Below are positions 50,797 through 63,100 of a stretch of 64,000 nucleotides of DNA, one piece after another. Below the pieces are notes generated by a model. That model did no database searches. It had not been told where the DNA came from and saw only the letters and a list, made by a program, of their open reading frames with translations. This DNA comes from Nomia melanderi (lineage: Eukaryota; Arthropoda; Insecta; Hymenoptera; Halictidae). The DNA is taken from positions 124,001-188,000 of the forward strand of contig NW_027475160.1 of assembly GCF_051020985.1 (NCBI RefSeq), given 5' to 3'. Within the stretch, counting starts at the first letter, position 1; every line of letters starts with the position of its first letter. Made by a program: the position numbers and the translations under genes.

Positions 50797-50841
50797 GCCG
50801 AGGAAACCACCGTCTCATGGGGCCGGACAGTCAGGGTCAGG

Positions 50842-53644
50842 GAAAAATCCAATATATATCTGGTGATATCTCGGGTGCAATTACAGATAGCGCAATAAAT
50901 CAAAGTGTATTGTCTGTAGGAGGCCCTGGCGCATGAATCAGTGCAGCGGGAACGACCTCGGACCACCAGGGGCCGAGAAAACCACCTTCTCATCGGGCCG
51001 GACACTCAGGGTCAGGGGAAAATCCAATATATATCTGGTGATATCTTGGGCGCTATTACAGATAGCGCAATAAACCAAAGTGAATTGTCTGCAGGAGGCC
51101 CTGGCGCATGAATCTGTGCAGCGGGAACGACCTCAGACCACCAGGGACCGAGAAAATTACAGATATTCGGAATCCGTCACCCAAGGTCATGTAAAAATCC
51201 AGCATATATCTGGTGATATCTCGGGTGCTATTACAGATAGCGCAATAAACCAAAGTGCATTGTCTGTAGGAGGCCCTGGCGCATGAATCTGTGCAGCGGG
51301 AACGACCTCGGACCACCAGGGTCCGAGAAAACCACCGACTCATGGGGCCGGACACTCAGGGTCAGGGGAAAATCCAATATATATCTGGGGATATCTCGGG
51401 TGCTATTAGAGATATCGCAATAAATCAAAGTGCACTGTCCGTAGGAGGCCCTGGCGCATGAATCTGGGCAGCGGGAACGACCTCGGACCACCAGGGTCCG
51501 AGAAAACCACCGACACATTGGGCCGGACACTCAGGGTCAGGGAAAAATCCAGTATATATCAGATGATATCTCGGGTGCTATTACAGATTGCGCAATAAAT
51601 CAAAGTGCATTGTCTGTAGGAGGCCCTGGCGCATGAATCTGGGCAGCGGGAACGACCTCGGACCACCAGGGGCCGAGAAAACCACCGTCCCATGGGGCCG
51701 GACACTCAGGGTCAGGGAAAAATCCAATATACATCTGGTGATATCTTGGGTGCTATTACAGATAGCGCAATAAACCAAAGTGAATTATCTGCAGGAGGCC
51801 CTGGCGCATGAATCTGTGCAGCGGGAACGACCTCGGACCACCAGGGGCCGAGAAAACCACCGTCTCATGGGGCTGGATAGTCAGGCTCAGGGAAAAATCC
51901 ATTATATATCTGGTGATATCTCGGGTGCCATTAGAGATAGCGCAATAAACCAAAGTGCATTGTCTGTAGGAGGCCCTGGCGCATGCATCTGTGCAGCGGG
52001 AACGACCTCGGACCACCAGGGTCCGAGAGAACCACCGACTCATGGGGCCGGACACTCAGGGTCAGGGGAAAATCCAATATATATCTGGTGATATCTTGGG
52101 TGCTATTACCGATAGCGCAATAAACCAAAGTGAATTGTCTGCAGGAGGCCCTGTCGCATGAATCTGTGCAGCGGGAACGACCTCAGACCACCAGGGACCG
52201 AGAAAATTACAGATATTCGGAATCCGTCACCCAAGGTCATGTAAAAATCCAGCATATATCTGGTGATATCTCGGGTTCTATTACAGATAGAAGCAATAAA
52301 CCAAAGTGCATTGTCTGTAGGAGGCCCTGGCGCATGAATCTGTGCAGCGGGAACGACCTCGGACCACCAGGGGCCGAGAAAACCACCGTCTCACGGAGCC
52401 GGACACTCAGGGTCAGGGAAAAACCCAATATATATATGGTGATATCTCGGGTGCTATTAGAGATAGCACAAAAAAACAAAGTGAATTATCTGCAGGAGGC
52501 CCTGGCGCATGAATCTGTGCAGCGGGAACGACCTCGGGCCACCAGGGGGCCGAGAAAACCACAGTCTCATGGGGCCGGACACTCAGGGTCATGGGAAAAT
52601 CCAATATATATCTGGTGATATCTCGGGTGCTATTAGAGATAGCGCAATAATCCAAAGTGAATTATCTGCTGGAGGCCCTGTCGCATGCATCTGTGCAGCG
52701 GGAACGACTTCGGTCAACCAGGGGCCGAGGAAACCACCGTCTCATGGGGCCGGACAGTCAGGGTCAGGGAAAAATCCAATATATATCTGGTGATATCTTG
52801 GGTGCTATTACAGATAGCGCAATAAACCAAAGTGAATTGTCTGCAGGAGGCCCTGGCGCATGAATCTGTGCAGCGGGAACGACCTCAGACCACCAGGGAC
52901 CGAGAAAATTACAGATATTCGGAATCCGTCACCCAAGGTCATGTAAAAATCCAGCATATATCTGGTGATATCTCGGGTGCTATTACAGATAACGCAATAA
53001 ACCAAAGTGCATTGTCTGTAGGAGGCCCTGGCGCATGAATCTGTGCAGCGGGAACGACCTCGGACCACCAGGGTCCGAGAAAACCACCGACTCATGGGGC
53101 CGGACACTCAGGGTCATGGGAAAATCCAATATATATCTGGGGATATCTCGGGTGCTATTAGAGATATCGCAATAAATCAAAGTGCACTGTCCGTAGGAGG
53201 CCCTGGCGCATGAATCTGGGCAGCGGGAACGACCTCGGACCACCAGGGTCCGAGAAAACCACCGACACATTGGGCCGGACACTCAGGGTCAGGGAAAAAT
53301 CCAGTATATATCAGATGATATCTCGGGTGCTATTACAGATTGCGCAATAAATCAAAGTGCATTGTCTGTAGGAGGCCCTGGCGCATGAATCTGTGCAGCG
53401 GGAACGACCTCGGACCACCAGGGGCCGAGAAAACCACCGTCTCATGGGGCCGGACCCTCAGGGTCAGGGGAAAATCCAATATATATCTGGTGATATCTCG
53501 GGTGCTATTAGAGATAGCGCAATAAACCAAAGTGAATTATCTGCAGGAGGCCCTGTCGCATACATCTGTGGTGCGGGATCGACCTCGGACCACCAGGGGG
53601 CCGAGAAAACCACAGCCTCATGGAGCCGGACACTCAGTGTCAGG
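50842..53644. repeat. 16-monomer higher-order unit, copy 1 (2,803 bp)
   Basis: A complete tandem unit: every rare variant recurs 2,803 bp downstream, including CCTTCTCATCGGGCC, CTTGGGCGC, GTCCGAGAGAACC, ATACATCTGG, TACATCTGTGGTGCGGG, CCCAATATATATATGG and AGCACAAAAAAACAAAG. Inside it a four-monomer string (about 51,040-51,610) is repeated 1,752 bp later. It has three divergent patches and one CENP-B-box-like site. The mean monomer length is 175.2 bp. Confidence 0.9.
52709..52723 (+). other. CENP-B-box-like site 7
   Basis: Same motif, the single site inside copy 1 of the 16-monomer unit. Confidence 0.4.
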
Positions 53645-56447
53645 GGAAAATCCAATATATATCTGGTGATATCTCGGGTGCAATTACAGATAGCGCAATA
53701 AATCAAAGTGTATTGTCTGTAGGAGGCCCTGGCGCATGAATCAGTGCAGCGGGAACGACCTCGGACCACCAGGGGCCGAGAAAACCACCTTCTCATCGGG
53801 CCGGACACTCAGGGTCAGGGGAAAATCCAATATATATCTGGTGATATCTTGGGCGCTATTACAGATAGCGCAATAAACCAAAGTGAATTGTCTGCAGGAG
53901 GCCCTGGCGCATGAATCTGTGCAGCGGGAACGACCTCAGACCACCAGGGACCGAGAAAATTACAGATATTCGGAATCCGTCACCCAAGGTCATGTAAAAA
54001 TCCAGCATATATCTGGTGATATCTCGGGTGCTATTACAGATAGCGCAATAAACCAAAGTGCATTGTCTGTAGGAGGCCCTGGCGCATGAATCTGTGCAGC
54101 GGGAACGACCTCGGACCACCAGGGTCCGAGAAAACCACCGACTCATGGGGCCGGACACTCAGGGTCAGGGGAAAATCCAATATATATCTGGGGATATCTC
54201 GGGTGCTATTAGAGATATCGCAATAAATCAAAGTGCACTGTCCGTAGGAGGCCCTGGCGCATGAATCTGGGCAGCGGGAACGACCTCGGACCACCAGGGT
54301 CCGAGAAAACCACCGACACATTGGGCCGGACACTCAGGGTCAGGGAAAAATCCAGTATATATCAGATGATATCTCGGGTGCTATTACAGATTGCGCAATA
54401 AATCAAAGTGCATTGTCTGTAGGAGGCCCTGGCGCATGAATCTGGGCAGCGGGAACGACCTCGGACCACCAGGGGCCGAGAAAACCACCGTCCCATGGGG
54501 CCGGACACTCAGGGTCAGGGAAAAATCCAATATACATCTGGTGATATCTTGGGTGCTATTACAGATAGCGCAATAAACCAAAGTGAATTATCTGCAGGAG
54601 GCCCTGGCGCATGAATCTGTGCAGCGGGAACGACCTCGGACCACCAGGGGCCGAGAAAACCACCGTCTCATGGGGCTGGATAGTCAGGCTCAGGGAAAAA
54701 TCCATTATATATCTGGTGATATCTCGGGTGCCATTAGAGATAGCGCAATAAACCAAAGTGCATTGTCTGTAGGAGGCCCTGGCGCATGCATCTGTGCAGC
54801 GGGAACGACCTCGGACCACCAGGGTCCGAGAGAACCACCGACTCATGGGGCCGGACACTCAGGGTCAGGGGAAAATCCAATATATATCTGGTGATATCTA
54901 GGGTGCTATTACCGATAGCGCAATAAACCAAAGTGAATTGTCTGCAGGAGGCCCTGTCGCATGAATCTGTGCAGCGGGAACGACCTCAGACCACCAGGGA
55001 CCGAGAAAATTACAGATATTCGGAATCCGTCACCCAAGGTCATGTAAAAATCCAGCATATATCTGGTGATATCTCGGGTTCTATTACAGATAGAAGCAAT
55101 AAACCAAAGTGCATTGTCTGTAGGAGGCCCTGGCGCATGAATCTGTGCAGCGGGAACGACCTCGGACCACCAGGGGCCGAGAAAACCACCGTCTCACGGA
55201 GCCGGACACTCAGGGTCAGGGAAAAACCCAATATATATATGGTGATATCTCGGGTGCTATTAGAGATAGCACAAAAAAACAAAGTGAATTATCTGCAGGA
55301 GGCCCTGGCGCATGAATCTGTGCAGCGGGAACGACCTCGGGCCACCAGGGGGCCGAGAAAACCACAGTCTCATGGGGCCGGACACTCAGGGTCATGGGAA
55401 AATCCAATATATATCTGGTGATATCTCGGGTGCTATTAGAGATAGCGCAATAATCCAAAGTGAATTATCTGCTGGAGGCCCTGTCGCATGCATCTGTGCA
55501 GCGGGAACGACTTCGGTCAACCAGGGGCCGAGGAAACCACCGTCTCATGGGGCCGGACAGTCAGGGTCAGGGAAAAATCCAATATATATCTGGTGATATC
55601 TTGGGTGCTATTACAGATAGCGCAATAAACCAAAGTGAATTGTCTGCAGGAGGCCCTGGCGCATGAATCTGTGCAGCGGGAACGACCTCAGACCACCAGG
55701 GACCGAGAAAATTACAGATATTCGGAATCCGTCACCCAAGGTCATGTAAAAATCCAGCATATATCTGGTGATATCTCGGGTGCTATTACAGATAGCGCAA
55801 TAAACCAAAGTGCATTGTCTGTAGGAGGCCCTGGCGCATGAATCTGTGCAGCGGGAACGACCTCGGACCACCAGGGTCCGAGAAAACCACCGACTCATGG
55901 GGCCGGACACTCAGGGTCATGGGAAAATCCAATATATATCTGGGGATATCTCGGGTGCTATTAGAGATATCGCAATAAATCAAAGTGCACTGTCCGTAGG
56001 AGGCCCTGGCGCATGAATCTGGGCAGCGGGAACGACCTCGGACCACCAGGGTCCGAGAAAACCACCGACACATTGGGCCGGACACTCAGGGTCAGGGAAA
56101 AATCCAGTATATATCAGATGATATCTCGGGTGCTATTACAGATTGCGCAATAAATCAAAGTGCATTGTCTGTAGGAGGCCCTGGCGCATGAATCTGTGCA
56201 GCGGGAACGACCTCGGACCACCAGGGGCCGAGAAAACCACCGTCTCATGGGGCCGGACCCTCAGGGTCAGGGGAAAATCCAATATATATCTGGTGATATC
56301 TCGGGTGCTATTAGAGATAGCGCAATAAACCAAAGTGAATTATCTGCAGGAGGCCCTGTCGCATACATCTGTGGTGCGGGATCGACCTCGGACCACCAGG
56401 GGGCCGAGAAAACCACAGCCTCATGGAGCCGGACACTCAGTGTCAGG
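53645..56447. repeat. 16-monomer higher-order unit, copy 2 (2,803 bp)
   Basis: Immediate tandem copy of 50,842-53,644, continuing in register at both joins and a little beyond 56,447. Differences are few: CTAGGG near 54,900 against CTTGGG, and GATAGCGC near 55,793 against GATAACGC. The near-identity marks one of the most recent events in the window. Confidence 0.9.
55512..55526 (+). other. CENP-B-box-like site 8
   Basis: Same motif, the single site inside copy 2 of the 16-monomer unit, exactly 2,803 bp after site 7. Confidence 0.4.
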
Positions 56448-58066
56448 GGAAAATCCAATATATATCTGGTGATATCTCGGGTGCTATTACAGATAGCGCA
56501 ATAAATCAAAGTGCATTGTCTGTAGGAGGCCCTGGCGCATGAATCTGGGCAGCGGGAACGACCTCGGACCACCAGGGGCCGAGAAAACCACCGTCCCATG
56601 GGGCCGGACACTCAGGGTCAGGGAAAAATCCAATATACATCTGGTGATATCTTGGGTGCTATTACAGATAGCGCAATAAACCAAAGTGAATTATCTGCAG
56701 GAGGCCCTGGCGCATGAATCTGTGCAGCGGGAACGACCTCGGACCACCAGGGGCCGAGAAAACCAACGTCTCATGGGGCTGGATAGACAGGCTCAGGGAA
56801 AAATCCATTATATATCTGGTGATATCTCGGGTGCCATTACAGATAGCGCGATAAATCAAAGTGCATTGCCTGCGGGGGGCCCTGTCGCATGAATCTGTTG
56901 CAGCCGCAACGACCTCGGACCACCAGGGGCCGAGAAAAACCACCGTCTCATGGGGCCGGACACTCAGGGTCAGGGAAAAATCCAATATACATCTGGTGAT
57001 ATCTTGGGTGCTATTACAGATAGCGCAATAAACCAAAGTGAATTATCTGCAGGAGGACCTGGCGCATGAATCTGTGCAGCGGGAACGACCTCAGACCACC
57101 AGAGACCGAGAAAATTACAGATATTCGGAATCAGTCACCCAAGGTCATGTAAAAATCCAGCATATATCTGGTGATATCTCGGGTGCTATTACAGATAGCG
57201 GAATAAGTCAAAGTGCATTGTCTGTAGGAGGCCCTGGCGCATGAATCTGGGCAGCGGGAACAACCTCGGACCACCAGGGGCCGAGAAAACCACCGTCCCA
57301 TGTGGCCGGACACTCAGGGGCAGGGGAAAATCCAATATATATCTGGGGATATCTCGGGTCCTATTAGAGATATCGCAATAAATGAAAGTGCACTGTCCGT
57401 AGGGGGCCCTGGTGCATGAATCTGGGCAGCGGGAACGACCTCGGACCACCAGGGTCTGAGAAAACCACCGACACATGCGGCCGGCCACTCAGGGTCAGGG
57501 AAAAATCCAGTAAATATCTGGTGATATCTCGGGTGCTATTACAGATAGCGCAATAAATCAAAGTGCATTGTCTGTAGGAGGCCCTGGCGAATGAACCTGT
57601 GCAGCGGGAACTACCTCGGACCACCAGGGGCCGAGAAAACCACAGTCTCATGGAGCCGGACACTCAGGGTCAGGGGAAAATCCATTATATATCTGGTGAT
57701 ATCTCGGGTGCTATTACAGATAGCGCAATAAATCAAGGTGCATTGTCTGTAGGAGGCCCTGGCGCATGAATCTGTTCAGCGGGAACGACCTCGGACCACC
57801 AGGGGCCGAGAAAACCACAGTCTCACGGGGCCGGACACTCAGGGTCAGGAAAAATCAAATATATATCTGGTGATATTTCGGGTGCTATTAGAGATAGCGC
57901 AATAAACCAAAGTGATTTATCTGCAGGAGGCCCTGGCGCATGAATCTGTGCAGCGGGAACGACCTCGGACCACCAGGGGCCGAGAAAACCACCGTCACAT
58001 GGGGCCGGACACTCAGGGTCAGGGGAAAATCCAATATATATCTGGTGATATCTCGGGTGCTATTAG
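56448..58066. repeat. Satellite section, single-copy monomer order
   Basis: About nine monomers. Included are CTGTTGCAGCCGCAACG with an extra A in GAGAAAAACC (near 56,894-56,940), a divergent patch at 57,115-57,165 in a monomer with CCACCAGAGACCGAG, ATCCAGTAAATATCTGG near 57,507, and a shortened CAGGAAAAATCAAATATAT near 57,847. I saw no long duplication beginning here. Confidence 0.72.
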
Positions 58067-58416
58067 AGATAGCGCAATAAATAAAAGTGCATTGTCCGTA
58101 GGAGGCCCTTGCGCATGAATCTGTGCAGAGGCAACGACCTCGGACCACCAGGGGCCGAGAAAACCACCGACATATGATGCCGGACTGTCAGGGACAGGGA
58201 AAAATCCAGCATATATCTGGTGATATCTAGGGAGCTATTAGTGATAGCGCAATAAATCTAAGTGCATTGTCTGCAGGAAGCTCTGGCGCATGAATCTGGG
58301 CAGCGGGAACGACCTCGGACCACCAGGGGCCGAGAAAACAACCGTCTCATGGGGGCGGACACTCAGGGTCAGGGGAAAATACAATATATATCTGGTGATA
58401 TCTCGGGTGCTATTAC
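58067..58416. repeat. Two-monomer tandem duplication, copy 1 (350 bp)
   Basis: One monomer has AATAAAAGTGCATTGTCCG, GGCCCTTGCGCATG, GCAGAGGCAACG and CATATGATGCCGG; the other has CTAGGGAGCTATTAGTGATAG, AATCTAAGTGC, GGAAGCTCTGG and CATGGGGGCGG. The pair is repeated at once in 58,417-58,766. Confidence 0.9.
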
Positions 58417-58766
58417 AGATAGCGCAATAAATAAAAGTGCATTGTCCGTAGGAGGCCCTTGCGCATGAATCTGTGCAGAGGCAACGACCTCGGACCACCA
58501 GGAGCCGAGAAAACCACCGACATATGATGCCGGACTGTCAGGGACAGGGAAAAATCCAGCATATATCTGGTGATATCTAGGGAGCTATTAGTGATAGCGC
58601 AATAAATCTAAGTGCATTGTCTGCAGGAAGCTCTGGCGCATGAATCTGGGCAGCGGGAACGACCTCGGACCACCAGGGGCCGAGAAAACAACCGTCTCAT
58701 GGGGGCGGACACTCAGGGTCAGGGGAAAATACAATATATATCTGGTGATATCTCGGGTGCTATTAC
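58417..58766. repeat. Two-monomer tandem duplication, copy 2 (350 bp)
   Basis: Copy of 58,067-58,416. The only internal difference I saw is CCAGGAGCC here against CCAGGGGCC in copy 1. Confidence 0.9.
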
Positions 58767-58769
58767 AGA

Positions 58770-60152
58770 TAGCGCAATAAATCAAAGTGCATTGTCTGTA
58801 GGAGGCCCTGGCGCATGAATCTGGCCAGCTGGAACGACCTCGGACCACCAGGGGCAGAGAAAATTACAGATTTTCGGTATCCGTCACCCAATGTCATGTA
58901 AAAATCCAATATATATCTGGCGATATCTCGGGTTCTATTACAGATAGCGCGATAAATCAAAGTGCATTGTCTGCAGGAAGTCCTGGCGCAAGAAAGCGTA
59001 CTGCGGGAACGACATCGGACCACCAGGGGCCGAGAAAATTACAGAATTTCGGTATACGTCACGCAATGTCGTGTAAAAATCCAATATATATCTGGTGATA
59101 TCTCGGGTTCTATTACAGATAGCGCGATAAATCAAAGTGCATTTTCCGCAGGAAGCCCTGGCGCATGAATGCGTGCGGCGGGAACGACCTCGGACCACCA
59201 GGGGCCGAGAAAACCACCGTCTCATGGGGCCGGACACTCAGGGTCAGGAAAAATCAAATATATATCTGGTGATATTTCGGGTGCTATTAAAGATAGCGCG
59301 ATAAATCAAAGTGCATTGTCTGTAGGAGGCCCTGGCGCATGCATCTGTGCAGCGGCAACGACCTCGGACCACCAGGGGCCGAGAAAACCACCGTCACATG
59401 GGGCCGGACACTCAGGGTCAGGGAAAAATCAAATATACATCTGTTGATATCTCGGGTGCTATTACAGATAGCGCAAAAAATCAAAGTGCTTTGTCCGTAG
59501 GAGGCCCCTGCGCGTGAATCTGTGCAGCAGGAACGACATCGGACCACCAGGGGCCGAGAAAATTACAGATTTTCGGTGTCCGTCACCAAAATTCATGTAA
59601 AAATCCAGCATATATATGGTGCTTTCTCGGGTGCTACTACAGATAGCGCAATAAATCAAAGTGCATTGTCTGTCGGAGGCCCTGGCGCATGAATCTGGGC
59701 AGCGGGAACGACCCCGGACCACCAGGGGCCGAGAAAACCACCGTCTCATGGGGCCGGACACTCAGGGTCAGGGGAAAATCCAATACATATCTGGTGATAT
59801 CTCGGGTGCTATTAGAGATAGCGCAATAAACCAAAGTGATTTATCGGCAGGAGGCCCCGGCGCATGAATCTGTGCAGCGGGAACGACCTCGGACCACCAG
59901 GGGCCGAGAAAACCTGCGTCTCATTGGCCGGACACTCAGGGCCTGGGGAAAATCCAATATATATCTGGTGATATCTAGGGTGCTATTAGATATAGCGCAA
60001 TAAACCAAAGTGAATTATCTGCAGGAGGCCCTGGTGCATGCATCTGTGCAGCGGAAACGACCTCGCACCACCAGGGGCCGAGAAAACCACCGACATTTGA
60101 TGAGGGACTGTCAGGGACAGGGAAAAATCCAGCATATATCTGGTGATATCTC
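58770..60152. repeat. 22-monomer higher-order unit, copy 1, visible part (offset 3,848 bp)
   Basis: Eight divergent monomers in a distinctive order: CTGGCCAGCTGG, patches at 58,864 and 59,039, GCAAGAAAGCGTACTGCGGG, AAAATCAAATATA, CGCAAAAAATCAAAG, GGCCCCTGCGCGTG, a third patch at 59,563, ATGGTGCTTTCTCGGG, AACCTGCGTCTCATTGG and CATTTGATGAGGG. The same order and bases recur 3,848 bp later through the end of the window. It has unusually many private substitutions compared with the rest of the array. Confidence 0.9.
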
Positions 60153-63100
60153 GGGAGCTACTAGAGATAGCGCAATAAATCCAAGTGCATTGTCTGCAGG
60201 AAGCCCTGGCGCATGAATCTGTACAGCAGGAATGACCTCGGACCACCAGGGGCCGAGACAACCACCGTCTCATGGGGCCGGACACTCAGGGTCATGGAAA
60301 AATCCAATATATATCTGGCGATATCTCGGGTGCTATTACAGATAGCGCAATAAATCAAAGTGCATTGTCTGTAGGAGGCCCTGGCGCATGAATCTGTGCA
60401 GCGGGAACGACCTCGGACCACGAGGGGCCGAGAAAACCACCGTCTCATGGGGCCGGACACTCAGGGTCTGGGAAATATCGAATATATATCTGGTGATATC
60501 TCGTGTGCTATTAGAGATAGCGCAATAAACCAAAGTGCATTATCTGCAGGAGGCCCTGGCGCATGAATCTGTACAGCGGGAACGACCTCGGACCACCAGG
60601 GGCCGAGAAAACCACAGTCCAATGGGGCCGGACACTCAGGGTCTGGGAAATATCCAATATATATCTGGTGATATCTCGGGTGCTATTACAGATAGCGCAA
60701 TAAATCAAAGTAAATTGTCCGTAGGAGGCCCTGGCGCATGAATCTGTGCAGCGGGAACGACCTCGGACCACCAGGGGCCGAGAAAACCACAGTCCCATTG
60801 GGCCGGACACTCAGGGTCAGGGGAAAATCCAATATATATCTGGTGATATCTCGAGTGCTATTAGAGGTAGCGCAATAAACCAAAGTGAATTATCTGCAGG
60901 AGGCCCTGGCGCATGAATCTGTGCAGCGGGAACGACCTCGGACCACCAGGTGCCGAGAAAACCACCGTCTCATGGGGCCGGACACTCAGGGTCAGGGAAA
61001 AATCCAATATATATCTGATGATATCTCGGGTGCTATTACAGATACCGCAATAAATCAAAGTGCATTGTCTGCAGGAGGCCCTGGCAAATGAATCTGGCCA
61101 GCGGGAACGACCTCGGACCACCAGGGGCCGAGAAAACCACCGTCTCATGGGGCCGGACACTCAGGGTCAGCGGAAAATCCAATATATATCTGGTGATATC
61201 TCGGGTGCAATTACAAATAGCGCAATAAATCAAAGTGCATTGTCTGTAGGAGGCCCTGGCGCATGAATCTGTGCAGCGGGAACGACCTCGGACCACCAGG
61301 GGCAGAGAAAACCACAGTCTCATGGGGCCGGACACTCGGGGTCAGGGGAAAATCCAATATATATCTGGTGATATCTCGGGTGCTATTACAGATAGCGCAA
61401 TAAACCAAAGTGAATTATCTGCAGGAGGCCCTGGCCCATGAATGTGTGCAGCGGGAACGCCCTCGGACCACCAGGGGCCGAGAAAACCACCGTCTCATGG
61501 GGCCGGTCACTCAGGGTCAGGGAAAAATCCAATATATATCTGATGATATCTCGGGTGCTATTACAGATACCGAAATAAATCAAAGTGCATTGTCTGTAGG
61601 AGGCCCTGCCGCATGAATCTGGGCAGCGGGAACGACCTCGGACCACCATTGGCCGAGAAAACCACAATCTCATGGGGCCGGACTCTGACGGTCAGGGGAA
61701 AATCCAATATATATCTGGTGATATCTCGGGTGCTATTGCAGATAGCGCAATAAATCAAAGTGCATTATCTGTACGAGGCCCTGGCGCATCAACCTGTGCA
61801 GCGGGATTGACCTCGGACCACCAGGGGCCGAGACAACCACCGTCTCATCGGGCCGGACACTCAGGGTCAGGGGAAAATCCAATATATATCTGGTGATATC
61901 TCGAGTGCTATTAGAGGTAGCGCAATAAACCAAAGTGAATTATCTGCAGGAGGCCCTGGCGCATGAATCTGTGCAGCGGGAACGACCTCGGACCACCAGG
62001 GGCCGAGAATACCACCGTCTCATGGGGCCGGACACTCAGGGTCAGGGAAAAATCCAATATATATCTGGTGATATCTCGGGTGCTATTACAGATACCGCAA
62101 TAAATCAAAGTGCATTGTCTGCAGGAGGCCCTGGCGCATGAATCTGGCCAGCGGGAACGACCTCGGACCACCAGGGGCCGAGAAAACCACCGTCACATGG
62201 GGCCGCACACTCAGGGTCAGCGGAAAATCCAATATATATCTGGTGATATCTCGGGTGCAATTACAAATAGCTCAATAAATCAAAGTGCATTGTCTGTAGG
62301 AGGCCCTGGCGCATGAATCTGTGCAGCGGGAACGACCTCGGACCACCAGGGGCCGAGAATACCACCGTCTCATGGGGCCGGACACTCAGGGTCAGGGAAA
62401 AATCCAATATATATCTGATGATATCTCGGGTGCTATTACAGGTACCGCAATAAATCAAAGTGCATTGTCTGCAGGAGGCCCTGGCAAATGAATCTGGCCA
62501 GCGGGAACGACCTCGGACCACCAGGGGCCGAGAAAACCACCGTCTCATGGGGCCGGACACTCAGGGTCAGCGGAAAATCCAATATATATCTGGTGATATC
62601 TCGGGTGCAATTACAAATAGCGCAATAAATCAAAGTGCATTGTCTGTAGGAGGCCCTGGCGCATGAATCTGGCCAGCTGGAACGACCTCGGACCACCAGG
62701 GGCAGAGAAAATTACAGATTTTCGGTATCCGTCACCCAATGTCATGTAAAAATCCAATATATATCTGGCGATATCTCGGGTTCTATTACAGATAGCGCGA
62801 TAAATCAAAGTGCATTGTCTGCAGGAAGTCCTGGCGCAAGAAAGCGTACTGCGGGAACGACATCGGACCACCAGGGGCCGAGAAAATTACAGAATTTCGG
62901 TATACGTCACGCAATGTCGTGTAAAAATCCAATATATATCTGGTGATATCTCGGGTTCTATTACAGATAGCGCGATAAATCAAAGTGCATTTTCCGCAGG
63001 AAGCCCTGGCGCATGAATGCGTGCGGCGGGAACGACCTCGGACCACCAGGGGCCGAGAAAACCACCGTCTCATGGGGCCGGACACTCAGGGTCAGGAAAA

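Larger units (their letters stand above)
47883..50841. repeat. Satellite section with insertion-bearing monomers
   Basis: About 17 monomers. Two carry the run GCGGGGGGCCCTGTCGCATG, CTGTTGCAGCCGCCACG and CCTGGGCCCGAG (about 48,109-48,172 and 50,213-50,276), each followed by a divergent patch. A related monomer occurs near 56,870. Several have an extra G, giving CCAGGGGGCCGAG (near 48,513, 48,690 and 50,617). At 50,363 the left half reads AGATAGAAGCAATAAACC, an insertion relative to GATAGCGCAATAAACC. One monomer near 48,405 has lost GATATC (GGTGGTTTCTCGGG). Confidence 0.78.
48177..57165 (+). repeat. Divergent-patch monomers, cluster 3 (nine patches)
   Basis: Patches at 48,177-48,227, 50,280-50,330, 51,157-51,207, 52,207-52,257, 52,909-52,959, 53,960-54,010, 55,010-55,060, 55,712-55,762 and 57,115-57,165. 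Most follow CCTCAGACCACCAGGGACCGAG-type flanks (CTCAGACC and GGGACCGAG), unlike cluster 2. The two earliest follow CCTGGGCCCGAG. Six of the nine lie in the two copies of the 16-monomer unit. Confidence 0.85.

Noticed and set aside
52130..52618. 162-codon plus-strand frame, repeated at 54,933-55,421
   Set aside because: It is the longest frame in the window but exists only because of an insertion in AGATAGAAGCAATAAACC and neighbouring indels. Its copy is the same sequence in the second 16-monomer unit, and the protein is simply translated satellite.
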